In this document: piece by piece, positions 51,932 to 61,576 of the stretch
Layout of the letters: each line of letters begins with the position of its first letter
Numbering within the stretch: the stretch's first letter is position 1
DNA from: an uncultured Poribacteria bacterium
GTDB lineage: Bacteria; Poribacteria; WGA-4E; WGA-3G
Direction of reading: 5' to 3'
Length of the DNA: 64,000 nucleotides
NCBI GenBank assembly: GCA_951812525.1
Contig: OX638316.1
Span: forward strand, 4,086,506 to 4,150,505
The notes under the pieces: generated by a model
The model's input: only the letters and a program-made list of their open reading frames with translations
The model's database searches: none
What the model was told of the DNA's origin: nothing
Translations under genes and position numbers: made by a program

Positions 51932-53095
51932 TCAATCTTCAAATGGTGAAATTTTGACCCAACCAAGCGGTGCGATTGGATTTCGCCCACGGTATAGAAT
52001 CCGCCGTGTTTTGGGAAATTCGCGATCGTCGTACTGTCCGCGTCGGGAACGGCTTTCGCCTAATTTAAAGCGTTCTCGTAGATCCATTTCCAAGTTGTCG
52101 GATGATACTTCGTCCTCCGTAAAAAGAGCGGTGACGGTGTTCGAGTAATAGCCTGTTCCCCATCCAATTTGTAAAAGGAACGCACCTTCTGGAAGTAATT
52201 TGTTTTCCTGGATTAGTCTATCATAGAAGTCAGCAATTTCCGATAGATTATAGTAACCGAAAAAATCCTGTTCTCTGCATATCAGTTGATGTGTTGCTGA
52301 ACGGCACACTTCAGCGATATCTCGGAGCGTATTCTCTTGTAAATCGCTAAAACCGAGTCGTTTTTTTTCGCGCGCCCGAAACAGAAGTTCGTCAATCTTG
52401 AGAGTAAAAGTAAGATGTTGACCGGATTGGAACTGCTGGACGAAGTTTTTATACTCTCGTCCTCTTTCTATCTTCTGTACAAGTTGACTGTTTTGATTAA
52501 GGGTAACAGTCCATGCCATTCCGATTTCAAGTGAATTCGTACCAAGTGGCATGGTATCACTGACCTGTAAAGCACGAAAGAGATCACGATTTGGGTCCCT
52601 CCCAAAAGCGAGACTCTCTATTCCTTTAGCAGGTTGTTCTCTTCTTGGATTCCCCCGCGACCCTTGATCGATTAAGTTTTCTAATTGGTTTAGGCTCTTA
52701 CCATAAATATCATCACTTTCACTGAGGATTTCTCCAAGGAGTGCTGTGCGGATTGCGCCTTTGAGCGTGCTACCCGGAATAAACGGATGGTATCCAGATG
52801 TCATAATAGCCTCTCGAATTTCAACTTCTTCGGGGCTTTGCGAACAAGCGAGACTGTAAGCAGAGAGTTCTGATAGATCAGCGTTGTGCTCCCGAAGGTG
52901 TCGTTCCCATCGGAAGTCGCGTTGTGCCATCTCGGAAGTCAAAGCGTTCAGATCAGTACTCTGATGTGCCAATACTTTGTCCAAATCAATATGATACCAT
53001 CTGTCGTTGGCATAGCATCCATCTATATGGTTCAACGTTTCGCCCGAGCCTATATGAACCGGGGTAATGATCTGAAGTTGATATTTTTGTTTCAT
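51932..53095 (-). CDS. csm5: type III-A effector subunit Csm5
   Basis: A 387-residue RAMP protein that caps the crRNA 3' side of the Csm complex. It begins QLQIITPVHIGSGE, the ferredoxin-like RAMP start, and has PFIPGSTLKGAIRTALLGEI, the hallmark loop of Csm5. The C-terminal part is polar. The ATG at 53095 overlaps the csm4 stop (ATGA), which fixes the start; a longer in-frame start 30 bases earlier lies inside csm4. Confidence 0.9.
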   Translation of the reverse strand: MKQKYQLQIITPVHIGSGETLNHIDGCYANDRWYHIDLDKVLAHQSTDLNALTSEMAQRDFRWERHLREHNADLSELSAYSLACSQSPEEVEIREAIMTSGYHPFIPGSTLKGAIRTALLGEILSESDDIYGKSLNQLENLIDQGSRGNPRREQPAKGIESLAFGRDPNRDLFRALQVSDTMPLGTNSLEIGMAWTVTLNQNSQLVQKIERGREYKNFVQQFQSGQHLTFTLKIDELLFRAREKKRLGFSDLQENTLRDIAEVCRSATHQLICREQDFFGYYNLSEIADFYDRLIQENKLLPEGAFLLQIGWGTGYYSNTVTALFTEDEVSSDNLEMDLRERFKLGESRSRRGQYDDREFPKTRRILYRGRNPIAPLGWVKISPFED

Positions 53096-54108
53096 TCGGA
53101 CGCTCCTCTGATACCAACCTGCCACGCGTAGCCGTAGCGATAGACCGGGTGCGACCAGTTATCCGGTCTTAGATCAACTAACCGACCAATCCGTGCCTCA
53201 CTTGTGTGTAAGACTGATCCTTCAGCAAACATGTTAACCTGTTTTCGTCGAGATGCGGTTCCAGTGCTACTCACCCACCCTGTCAATGGATTGAGCGCAT
53301 AGGCGATATCGCCTGTAAGCAGCTGCGCCAATTGTGTTGGAGATTTAGGACATATCGGTGAGAGGGTAACGAATTGGTTTCCGGCTTTCACCGTGGGTAT
53401 TTCAAGAGTTGTTTCAGTAAAATCAAACATACCGTATCCAACATTTCTTTCTCCACCAATGCCGGTATCTCCAAGAACACGAAGTAAGGTTTCAATTTTC
53501 TGCTTCGTCTCGTCAGAATCGAATTGAACAGCAAACCAGAGCCCACAATTAGTGTTGAATTGGACAGTTTGCACATGCCATATCTCAGATCCCGAACTTC
53601 TACTGCCCAAAGTGACACGCGGTCGAGTGTTGGTTGTCCAGATGGTAAAATCGTCTCCGGATGTTCCCATTCGTTCTCTCTCCTTGGGGGTCATCCAGAC
53701 TTTTTCACCATTAATTAGATCGCTTTCATCGAATTCCGGTGGATTTCCAGAGGTGATGTCTTGAAAGATAGAGTGGGAAACAAACTGGACCCGTTTGCTC
53801 TTTTTTGATGGCATTGACAACACCAAAGGCTTTGGGAAAAGATACACATCCTTAGCAAACGGGAAAGCTGAGGTCAACATGAAAGGTAAAACCGTCTTGT
53901 CTTCGGCGTAACCACTGAGAAAAGCCGTAAGGCTCTCGGAGTTATAAAATGTAGTCCATGTCTGGCAGATCGCTGAAAAGAGCGTATCGGCGGGTATGTA
54001 GATCTCGGTCTTCTCCAAACCGAGACTTCCTTCCTGCGCGGGACCGGAGGTGCGCCCAAGATGCAGTTGGGTTTTAAAAGTCAGACGATAGACAGTATAA
54101 GTGCCCAT
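53092..54108 (-). CDS. csm4: type III-A effector subunit Csm4
   Basis: A 338-residue RAMP protein that binds the crRNA 5' tag and contacts Cas10. VYRLTFKTQLHLGR opens the first RAMP fold; YIPADTLFSAICQTW and GDTGIGGERNVGYGMFDF are the family signature and Gly-rich loop. It overlaps csm5 by 4 bases and follows csm3 by 8. Confidence 0.9.
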   Translation of the reverse strand: MGTYTVYRLTFKTQLHLGRTSGPAQEGSLGLEKTEIYIPADTLFSAICQTWTTFYNSESLTAFLSGYAEDKTVLPFMLTSAFPFAKDVYLFPKPLVLSMPSKKSKRVQFVSHSIFQDITSGNPPEFDESDLINGEKVWMTPKERERMGTSGDDFTIWTTNTRPRVTLGSRSSGSEIWHVQTVQFNTNCGLWFAVQFDSDETKQKIETLLRVLGDTGIGGERNVGYGMFDFTETTLEIPTVKAGNQFVTLSPICPKSPTQLAQLLTGDIAYALNPLTGWVSSTGTASRRKQVNMFAEGSVLHTSEARIGRLVDLRPDNWSHPVYRYGYAWQVGIRGASE

Positions 54109-54116
54109 ATACGTTC

Positions 54117-54944
54117 CTATTCAGCGGATATAGCTGCCAGAATTTTCTCGGTATAATCGGATTGTCGTAAGGTTTTAATATTGACATTCTTAGCGATGGT
54201 TATCGGCGGGATGTCTGCATTTTCATAACATCCTCGGGATTTAAATATCACCGCTAAGTTCTCAAAGGCTATTTGTCCAGAGCCTCGGGAACCAGCTCCA
54301 CCGAGGTAGTCATCCTCCAAGAGCTCCATGCCGGTGAGAACAGTATCAAAAAACTGAAGTTCGTTTTGAAGCTGATTATTTCTACTGTTTTCATCCAGTG
54401 TATAAAGGCTATGGACTATCTGAAAGGGACCGAAAGTTGTACCGGCAGGAACGCGTTCTTGTTGTCGCGGCGTTGCGGCAGAGGTAATTCGGTCTATGGC
54501 TACTTCCGTCTTGATTTCGGTGAAGTCGGTATCGGTATCTGCCCTGTCGAGTGCCCCCAGTGATTCAGGAGTTAAGAAGGTATCCCGGACGATTACACGC
54601 GTTGGCATCGTTTTTCCACTTAATTGCCGTATTGGAGCGACACCGAAGACCTGACAAACCGGACACACATTGTAATCCGCCGGTCTTTGGCACTCATGGA
54701 CGCGTACGTCTCTGCCAACTGATTTATCTAAAGGTTTATTGAAATGCCGATCAAGCAAACCGCGCATCTTGCCTCGAAGAGACGAACCCGGTATGTAGGG
54801 TTGACGGTTGAAAGCGTTTCGTATTACAGGATTGTCAATACCACCGATGTCTAATTCACCAGAATTTCCGCCTATATGTAAACCGGTTAGTGCGTTAATT
54901 GTGCCTTGTAGAAATATTTTACCTTGTAGTCGAATACTTGGCAT
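54117..54944 (-). CDS. csm3: type III-A effector subunit Csm3, target-RNA nuclease
   Basis: A 275-residue backbone subunit. Asp37 in LDIGGIDNPVIRN matches the catalytic Asp that cuts target RNA every six bases in known Csm3. PYIPGSSLRGKMRGLL is the RAMP loop, CQRPADYNVCPVCQVFG a zinc-binding cluster seen in Csm3, and GGAGSRGSGQIAFEN the Gly-rich loop. The start at 54944 has AAGGAGG 5 bases upstream. The in-frame extension upstream overlaps csm2 and is rejected. Confidence 0.93.
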   Translation of the reverse strand: MPSIRLQGKIFLQGTINALTGLHIGGNSGELDIGGIDNPVIRNAFNRQPYIPGSSLRGKMRGLLDRHFNKPLDKSVGRDVRVHECQRPADYNVCPVCQVFGVAPIRQLSGKTMPTRVIVRDTFLTPESLGALDRADTDTDFTEIKTEVAIDRITSAATPRQQERVPAGTTFGPFQIVHSLYTLDENSRNNQLQNELQFFDTVLTGMELLEDDYLGGAGSRGSGQIAFENLAVIFKSRGCYENADIPPITIAKNVNIKTLRQSDYTEKILAAISAE

Positions 54945-54954
54945 GCGCTCCTCC

Positions 54955-55350
<396 letters not shown>

Positions 55351-57654
55351 TTAGTCCTCCTTATTTCTAATTTGTAAAGCCGTCCATCTCGTAATAACGT
55401 GAATAAATTCTCTCAATTGATGGGAAGTTTCAAAGTTAAGTTCGTGTTGTAATTCACGAAGAAACGGCGTTTGCGTCTTATACCTCTCCAGCAAACGATG
55501 AAAATAATACAGAGAACGCCATGCCCACCGTTTTTCGTCTGCATAAATTTGGTTCAGTCGGGTGAGGAAAACACTGGGCAATGAATTTCTTTCGGCACGC
55601 ATCGCCTCTAAAAACTTATTATGCCAGCGGTGAGCTATCCCGAAGTCTGACCATGTCATCGGTTTTCGTAAAAAAGTAATGGCGTTTTTCCCATCAGAAC
55701 TCTTTGCAGTTTTTTCGGCTTCGCCGCTCTGGTCTGCAAATTGGTGGAGTGGGTATTTCTTATGTTCAATAGCAATCCCACCGGAGAGCGTAACGTGGTC
55801 CCCGGTGACAAAATGTCGAAATTCGGAACGAATTTGATCTGCAATTTCTGGTAGTGCGCTCCAGCCTCCGACGAGGAAGAGATCATCCCCACCTGCATAG
55901 ATGAGTTCAAGAATTTCATTCTCCTGTTCGGCGTTGTATTCTCGGCAGAGATACGGAACATATCCCTCAAAAAAGAAGCGTATAGACTCGCTTAAGGTAG
56001 CCAAGCGTGAGATGGTTGCATTGTCAAGTTTCTCGGAGAAGACAGTACCGAGGTCGTCAACATCCATCCGTAATGCGCCAAACCACTGAACACCCTCTGA
56101 TGCGTTAGCGAGGTAATCATAGTCGGCAATAATATCTTGATCCTCACTGTCACGCCGATGTGCAATTACCTGTGGCAACGAACGGAAGTCGTAACTCACC
56201 GGTATCCCTTCCCACTGGAATTTCTTAAGCATTTCGTCTGTAAGAAAATCTGTATCTCCAAGACGGTAGACAACAGCGCGTTCGGCGTGCTGTGGTGTCG
56301 GTTTCTCACCTATATCTGTGCAGAGGTGGACATCCAACCCAAACGCTTTTATCGCTGCACGCCAATCAGGATTCTCTGAAATGGGTGATTCTGGGATTTC
56401 AAAGGATACAAGGCACGTGGCTTCTCGTAGGTGGCGACCGAGCTCTCCAAATCCCCAGTTAATCTCTTTATCCCTGTGCGGTTCAAAGAAATTTTCAAAC
56501 ATATCTTCTGGGTTCATCTCTGACCATTTTTCCTGTTTTCGCTGATGAACCTTTTCTGAGACATCACGCCACTTGCTTGAGAAATTGTCAGCACCAAAAG
56601 CATCGGTGGATATAGGTACACTGGCTAAAATGCAGGAGAGATCTCCACCATGAAGTGTCCAGAGATTTTGGGAAATTGTCCGACGGAGTGTATCCAGTTT
56701 ATCCATAGTTTCGCTATAAGGTGCGAGGATATAAAAATGCCCACCACTTGCAAGGAGAAGACTTGTAACTGGTAGATTAAACTGCCTTAAAACCCAATGT
56801 GCAATCGCTTCTGTCAGCAATTGGAGATAGAAAGACCTTCCTCGTAATTCACGCGCAGCGCCGCTGGATAAAATCTGATAAAGAAAATTTTGGATGCCGG
56901 AGATGTCGCCTTTTATGAGTGCGCAGATATTAGTTTCGTCATCTTTTTGGGCAATAAGCTGAGTATCAACTTCGTTTTCGGAGAGTTCGCGTCCGATACA
57001 GGTAGCGATGGCAGCGGTTGTACGGAGATGGTCGTAGAGAGAGATATCCGGCACTATTTTCGCTTCGTTCTGTCCCGATGGCATTGTGGATGGCATTCGC
57101 GATGTGTATTTGTGGAGCAGTGCCACAATTGTCTGATAAAACGCCGACGTGTAATGTGTGTCCTTCGTCGCCTTGTGGAACGCAGCGATGAAATCTTCCC
57201 ATAAACTTGTGTATGTCTCTTGACTTACATCTGCGAATTCACTCGGAATAATTGTGTCTCGCTCCAGATTGAGTGAGGTCAATGGATAGTGGTATTCTTG
57301 CGTTGCGCCTTCGAGACGCGAGAGGATAGAAATGAGCAGAGATTCAACAAAATCTTCTCCTTCTTTTTCCTCATCTTCGCGCTCGGTGGCGGAGAGACGG
57401 TCAGCTAAAATAACCTGTTTTTCTATCAGATGTTGGAGTTGGGTTGGACTGCAGCCGGGGTAACGTTCCGGATGGTGATGTCGGATAGCGTTTTTGAAGA
57501 CATCTCCACACACGGAAAAGAAATCAGCAAAATCATCGGCAACGAATTCGTAGCTATGCTCTTGGTGTGATTTGGAACGATCTGTGCCACGCATACGGAA
57601 TTTACCGATGTCGTGGAGCAGTGCGGCGAGATGTAAATGTTTTGGTGCGCTCAA
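55351..57654 (-). CDS. cas10: type III-A large subunit Cas10/Csm1
   Basis: A 767-residue signature subunit. The HD domain starts HLAALLHDIGKF (His14-Asp15) and continues with HHPE, so single-stranded DNase activity is plausible. The second palm domain keeps GGDD at about residues 588-591 (LIYAGGDDLFLVGGW), needed to make cyclic oligoadenylate. The C-terminal D4 helical region follows. With both sites intact and a CARF effector encoded downstream, signalling should work. It is the first gene of the minus-strand csm operon; its promoter should lie in 57655-57760. Confidence 0.93.
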   Translation of the reverse strand: MSAPKHLHLAALLHDIGKFRMRGTDRSKSHQEHSYEFVADDFADFFSVCGDVFKNAIRHHHPERYPGCSPTQLQHLIEKQVILADRLSATEREDEEKEGEDFVESLLISILSRLEGATQEYHYPLTSLNLERDTIIPSEFADVSQETYTSLWEDFIAAFHKATKDTHYTSAFYQTIVALLHKYTSRMPSTMPSGQNEAKIVPDISLYDHLRTTAAIATCIGRELSENEVDTQLIAQKDDETNICALIKGDISGIQNFLYQILSSGAARELRGRSFYLQLLTEAIAHWVLRQFNLPVTSLLLASGGHFYILAPYSETMDKLDTLRRTISQNLWTLHGGDLSCILASVPISTDAFGADNFSSKWRDVSEKVHQRKQEKWSEMNPEDMFENFFEPHRDKEINWGFGELGRHLREATCLVSFEIPESPISENPDWRAAIKAFGLDVHLCTDIGEKPTPQHAERAVVYRLGDTDFLTDEMLKKFQWEGIPVSYDFRSLPQVIAHRRDSEDQDIIADYDYLANASEGVQWFGALRMDVDDLGTVFSEKLDNATISRLATLSESIRFFFEGYVPYLCREYNAEQENEILELIYAGGDDLFLVGGWSALPEIADQIRSEFRHFVTGDHVTLSGGIAIEHKKYPLHQFADQSGEAEKTAKSSDGKNAITFLRKPMTWSDFGIAHRWHNKFLEAMRAERNSLPSVFLTRLNQIYADEKRWAWRSLYYFHRLLERYKTQTPFLRELQHELNFETSHQLREFIHVITRWTALQIRNKED

Positions 57655-58126
57655 TGAATTCGATCCTTGTCCTTATGGTTTCAAATATCGGTGGGGTCAA
57701 CAGAAGGCAATTGTAAGACCGAAGATTAATTCTGTCAAGTTAAAATTTTGCATACTATGGTAGGTTTTAGAAATACCTAGACATCGTAGCGTGTCGGGGT
57801 TAGAAACCCCTCTACAGGTGTGGTCGTAGGTCCTCGGTCATGAGGAAAGGATGTCTATGTATTTTTATCGTTCACTATAATGTCCTGTATTTGCTTACGG
57901 TCATTCAGTTTTCGGCAGTTGGCGGTTGATGGTTGGTAGATCGTCTGAATCAGGATTTGCAGGACCTGCGCGCATGTAGTGAACCTTTAATTTCACAGTT
58001 TTCATAGTAAAGGATAAGAAGTGTTGATTTCAAAAGAGGCTATGCGCATACGTGGTGACTGGGTTTTTGGCGGTTATGTCGGAAGGTTGGTTACATAGTT
58101 ACTATGAAAGTTTCATAGGTGAAAGT
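57655..58126. other. intergenic region upstream of cas10 with repeat fragments
   Basis: No gene. 57754-57777 (CTATGGTAGGTTTTAGAAATAC) is the left end of the MITE family at 18114, and GGGGTTAGAAACCCC near 57796-57810 a short palindrome. 57931-58010 is homologous to 50112-50190. No clear promoter was found for the csm operon. Confidence 0.45.
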
Positions 58127-58222
58127 ACTGGTAAAGATACTGGTGAAGATACTGGTAAAGATACTGGTAAAGATACTGGTGAAGATACTGGTAAAGATAC
58201 TGGTAAAGATACTGGTTTAAAG
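58127..58222. repeat. 12-bp tandem repeat (minisatellite)
   Basis: The unit ACTGGTAAAGAT is repeated seven times with a partial eighth. Units 2 and 5 read GGTGAAGAT, which gives a 36-bp higher-order period. A translated frame across it would be (TGKD/TGED)n, but no gene signals support coding. One unit also occurs at 50241. Confidence 0.85.
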
Positions 58223-58552
58223 ATAAAACTAAGACAAATTTGGTTCTCGGCGAAAATCAACTCCGCCAAATGCGCGTGTGGCATTTGTCGTGTGGTACAA
58301 CAGACGCATAAATGCGACTGTCTTTTTTTACACATTGCCTTTGAATAGATGCCCCTAAAAATTGCTTTTCACGGAGAATGCGTTTTTTTATTCTTGCGAA
58401 GTCAATGGCTGCCTACTACGAGAAAATCCTCCGTGAAGCCTCCGTGAATTACAGAAAACTTAAGTCGGAACAGGAAACTCCTATTTTATTAGCAAAGTCA
58501 AGTTTTTTCGGTGTTTCATCCGTGCCTTGAAAGGTGAGACTTAGGGTCATTT

Positions 58553-58677
58553 ATGGTAGATTTCAAAATTACTTTTACACTAGTAAAGAAAATACAACCC
58601 CTTATATCCGCCTTATCAGGGGATTTGGAAATTATGAGATATTATAATGTCTATATATTATTAGAATCTACCATAAA
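58553..58677. repeat. MITE-like element beside the CRISPR trailer end
   Basis: TATGGTAGATTTCAAAATTAC at the left is answered by AGAATCTACCATA at the right about 120 bases later, as in the elements at 18114 and 63119. It ends about 12 bases before the first CRISPR repeat. From 58223 to 58552 I see no gene or other structure. Confidence 0.6.
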
Positions 58678-58689
58678 CATAGGGGTGTT

Positions 58690-59774
58690 GCTTCGATTCC
58701 ATACTGGTTCGATTAAAAGCAGACGCAACCGCAATCGCAATAGGAGACCCAAAGAAAAGTTTCGATTCCATACTGGTTCGATTAAAAGCAACATTTTCTC
58801 ATCGGTCTGCGAACTGATCGTAGTCAGTTTCGATTCCATACTGGTTCGATTAAAAGCTGATGGGTTGAGCGTAACCGATATAGCACCGTTCTGGAGTTTC
58901 GATTCCATACTGGTTCGATTAAAAGGCTTGACGATGATAGCGTAGAGTTCTTTGTAGATAACGTTTCGATTCCATACTAGTTCGATTAAAAGTCGCATCG
59001 CTTCCTTTGACCCCTAAGTTCAACGCTGTTTCGATTCCATACTGGTTCGATTAAAAGTGGGCTAATTATCTGATAGGTTTTTGATTTTTTCGAGTTTCGA
59101 TTCCATACTGGTTCGATTAAAAGTTGACGAATTGAGAGATAAGTTTTCAACCTTCGAAGGTTTCGATTCCATACTGGTTCGATTAAAAGTGAAAAGCAAA
59201 AACGACTAACCGGATAGGGCGGGCGGTGTTTCGATTCCATACTGGTTCGATTAAAAGGCAATGGGAGACCCTGACACCCAAGAATTCCAAGTTTCGATTC
59301 CATACTGGTTCGATTAAAAGTTCGATCGTCATTTTCAAAGGGCTTCGGAATACAAGTTTCGATTCCATACTGGTTCGATTAAAAGTTTTCCATCTCGACT
59401 TTCGCGGCATCGCGAGAGACGTTTCGATTCCATACTGGTTCGATTAAAAGCGATGACTTCGGGAATCCCATCAACGAATATATCGAACGTTTCGATTCCA
59501 TACTGGTTCGATTAAAAGTGAATCCATTACGTGGACAAGCTTTTGACGCTTTATGCAGAAAATATATGTCATTTGGTGCTCCTTGAGCCTTTTTCAGACT
59601 TGCTCGTTTCGATTCCATACTGGTTCGATTAAAAGTCGGATCTATACGCCAAGCTCACCGATCGAGCACACGCTTGACAAGTTTCGATTCCATACTGGTT
59701 CGATTAAAAGGACAGGCACCTATCGTCTATACGTATACTGTTGAGTTTCGATTCCATACTGGTTCGATTAAAAG
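58690..59774 (-). CRISPR. CRISPR array, 16 repeats of 30 bp and 15 spacers
   Basis: Repeats start at 58690, 58759, 58827, 58896, 58963, 59028, 59094, 59160, 59228, 59291, 59356, 59421, 59489, 59606, 59681 and 59745. Read on the minus strand, the repeat begins CTTTTAATCG and ends GGAATCGAAAC, like the 8-base 5' tag (ATTGAAAC type) of Cas6-processed crRNAs, so transcription should be leftward. The left-most repeat (58690, T2 to C) and the fifth (58963, GG to AG) carry changes, which fits a trailer end on the left. Spacers are 33-45 bp except spacer 13 (59519-59605), which is 87 bp. Confidence 0.97.
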
Positions 59775-59836
59775 GCTTGGAAAAAGCCACACTTATATTA
59801 TACTCAACCCTTGTGAGACGTGTCAAGTCTATTATT
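59775..59836 (-). promoter_or_regulatory. array-proximal leader with sigma70-like promoter
   Basis: On the minus strand TTGACA (59821-59826) and TATAAT (59797-59802) are 18 bases apart, with the first repeat about 20 bases further on. This should drive the pre-crRNA. The IS begins 11 bases upstream of the -35 box, so the core promoter survives but the rest of the leader is separated. Confidence 0.7.
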
Positions 59837-60855
59837 AACGTGAGTTTGATAAATAACTCATAGATTTTTGTATAAAGAGAACCCCTTTGGTATAATGAAG
59901 TATCGCATCTTCAACCCAAAGGAGTTCTCCAATGAGTATTGTATCACTTTTCTGCGAAATACACGACTTTTTTATCATGTATGAAACACATTTGGCAACA
60001 CATTGCCTGCCAAGAAAGGCTCCATCTGAAAGACGCGGGCGTCGGCGAAGTTTACACGCCAGCGAAGTGATGACGCTTCTCGTCGCTTTCCATCAAAGCA
60101 ACTATCGGACGTTGAAACACTTTTATGAAAAACATGTTTGCGTCTACTGGTGCTCGGAGTTCCCAAACCTCGTCAGCTACACTCGGTTCGTGCAGCTTCA
60201 ACAAGAAGTCTTGACCCTTTTGACGCTTTATCTTTACACCCGCTTGGGAACATGCAGCGGCATCTCCTTCGTCGATTCGACGCTACTACGCGCCTGCGAT
60301 AACCGACGTATCTCAAAACATCGCGTTTTTATGGCAAACGCTGGACGTGGAAAAAACTCTATGGGATGGTTCTATGGGTTTAAACTCCATATCCTCATCA
60401 ACGATGCCGGTGCGCTTCTGTCGTTTGTTTTCACACCAGCGAATACCGATGACCGGCAGCCCCTGCCGAAGCTGCTCTCCGCAGGCGTCTCTGGCAATCT
60501 CTACGCAGATAGAGGCTATATCTCAAAAGATCTACGCCAGATACTCAGCAAGCGGGACGTCAACTTGATTTACAAAGTCCGCAAGAACATGAAACCGCTG
60601 CAGTTATCGGTTGCTGATGAGGTGCTCCTGAAGAAGCGCGTGCTCATTGAATCAGTAATCAAGGAGTTGAAGACCCAGACGCAACTCGAACACACTCGGC
60701 ATAGGAGTCTGCGAAACTTCCAAGTCAATGCGATTGCTGCGTTGATCGCTTACACGTATCTGCTGAAGAAGCCGACACTGAAACTTCGAGAACTTCAGGA
60801 GATAAAAGATTTACCAATGCCTTTTGACTTCTAAAACTTTTTTCAAACTCACGTT
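59837..60855 (+). mobile_element. IS982-family element inserted in the CRISPR leader
   Basis: 1019 bp, ends AACGTGAGTTTGA and TCAAACTCACGTT, flanked by the 6-bp duplication ATTATT (59831-59836 and 60856-60861). The intact duplication shows simple recent insertion. It is a different IS from the 923-bp copies and splits the leader between cas2 and the array. Confidence 0.88.
59932..60834 (+). CDS. IS982-family transposase (leader element)
   Basis: A 300-residue DDE transposase. FVDSTLLRACDNRR has the first Asp, GWFYGFKLHILINDAGALL is the family block, NLYADRGYISKDL has the second Asp, and KKRVLIESVIKELK the Glu. AAGGAG is upstream of the ATG. The protein shares only the family pattern with the transposases at 43599 and 47106. 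Uninterrupted, so probably active. Confidence 0.9.
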   Translation: MSIVSLFCEIHDFFIMYETHLATHCLPRKAPSERRGRRRSLHASEVMTLLVAFHQSNYRTLKHFYEKHVCVYWCSEFPNLVSYTRFVQLQQEVLTLLTLYLYTRLGTCSGISFVDSTLLRACDNRRISKHRVFMANAGRGKNSMGWFYGFKLHILINDAGALLSFVFTPANTDDRQPLPKLLSAGVSGNLYADRGYISKDLRQILSKRDVNLIYKVRKNMKPLQLSVADEVLLKKRVLIESVIKELKTQTQLEHTRHRSLRNFQVNAIAALIAYTYLLKKPTLKLRELQEIKDLPMPFDF

Positions 60856-60861
60856 ATTATT

Positions 60862-61055
60862 AAATTACGCGTTTTCAAGACAGATTTGCCGTCGACCTGC
60901 AATCGTGCAAATTCTCTGGGAGTTCGACGGATCCATACAGAACGTGGCATCAACGATACTTTTTCCTGAAGAAAGTAAAGGCATCGTATCTCTAAATCCC
61001 AAATTTGTCGGGGTCGACAGCAAATTTTACATAGATATTGATGTTGAAAAGCACC
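60862..61055 (-). promoter_or_regulatory. cas2-proximal part of the CRISPR leader
   Basis: AT-rich, non-coding, between cas2 and the IS. It has two GTCGAC sites (60891-60896 and 61013-61018) with similar surroundings (TTTGC before one, GCAAAT beside the other). It continues the leader fragment on the far side of the IS, judged by position and the target-site duplication. Such inverted sites may bind leader proteins, but that is inference. Confidence 0.5.
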
Positions 61056-61319
61056 CTAAAGTAGGTTGGTTGCTGGGTTTTTATCTACACCCATCACTTC
61101 TTTATTCACCCATTTTGCATCGCGGAGCTGGTAGATGATGACAGAGTCCTTGTCAGGCTCTGTAATGGCTGCCAATCCGGATTTGACGCGAGTGAGCTGC
61201 GCCTTGGTTAATTGTCCTTCAAAAACGGAATTCTGAATCCAATTGAGGTGTTGGCGAAGATATTTGCATACCTTGGCAACCCGCTCAACTCCTATATCGT
61301 AGACAAGGATAATATACAT
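61056..61319 (-). CDS. cas2: CRISPR adaptation protein Cas2
   Basis: An 87-residue Cas2 with the standard ferredoxin-like opening YIILVYDIGVERVAKVCKYL (the Asp of VYD is the conserved acidic residue) and QHLNWIQNSVFEGQLT, the typical second block. Cas2 bridges two Cas1 dimers in spacer capture. Its normal partner, cas1, survives only as a C-terminal remnant just upstream. GGAGTTATCCCC lies before the start. Order and strand fit cas6-cas1-cas2-leader-array. Confidence 0.92.
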   Translation of the reverse strand: MYIILVYDIGVERVAKVCKYLRQHLNWIQNSVFEGQLTKAQLTRVKSGLAAITEPDKDSVIIYQLRDAKWVNKEVMGVDKNPATNLL

Positions 61320-61350
61320 TGGGGATAACTCCTATTAAAACTCCGTAAGG

Positions 61351-61521
61351 GTCGCGATTTGGAAATCGCTCCTACAGAAAAGATAAAAATGGCACAGGAC
61401 GGACACAAAGAGCACCGTCGCGATTTGGAAATCGCTCCTACAGAAGATCTGGTAAGGTCGCGTAATGTAAACCTAAGACAAATTGTGCTCTAGTAGCACA
61501 ATTTGGAAATCGCTCTTACAG
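61351..61521. repeat. three copies of the GTCGCGATTTGGAAATCGC hairpin repeat
   Basis: Copies at 61351-61379 and 61417-61445 are identical over the hairpin and the trailing TCCTACAGAA. The third (61451-61521) is split by about 40 bases containing a second hairpin (AAATTGTGCT and AGCACAATTT). They lie between cas2 and the cas1 remnant, where the missing part of a normal operon would be. Confidence 0.7.
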
Positions 61522-61576
61522 GAAAATTGAACCGGTTTAATGTTGGAGAGGTATAGGTATAGCGCAAAACACATTC

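Noticed and set aside
58052-58348. 98-residue protein with TGKD/TGED repeats
   Set aside because: The frame exists only because of the 12-bp tandem repeat; no ribosome-binding site or conserved flanks.
59541-59554. 14-base identity between the 87-bp spacer (TTTTGACGCTTTAT) and the IS982 transposase near 60217
   Set aside because: At this length a match within 64 kb can arise by chance; the rest of the spacer does not match, so self-targeting is not supported.
58553-59744. Several open frames of 60-130 codons across the CRISPR array, both strands
   Set aside because: They are repeat/spacer read-through, with the recurring FRFHTGSIK or LLIEPVWNRN peptides.
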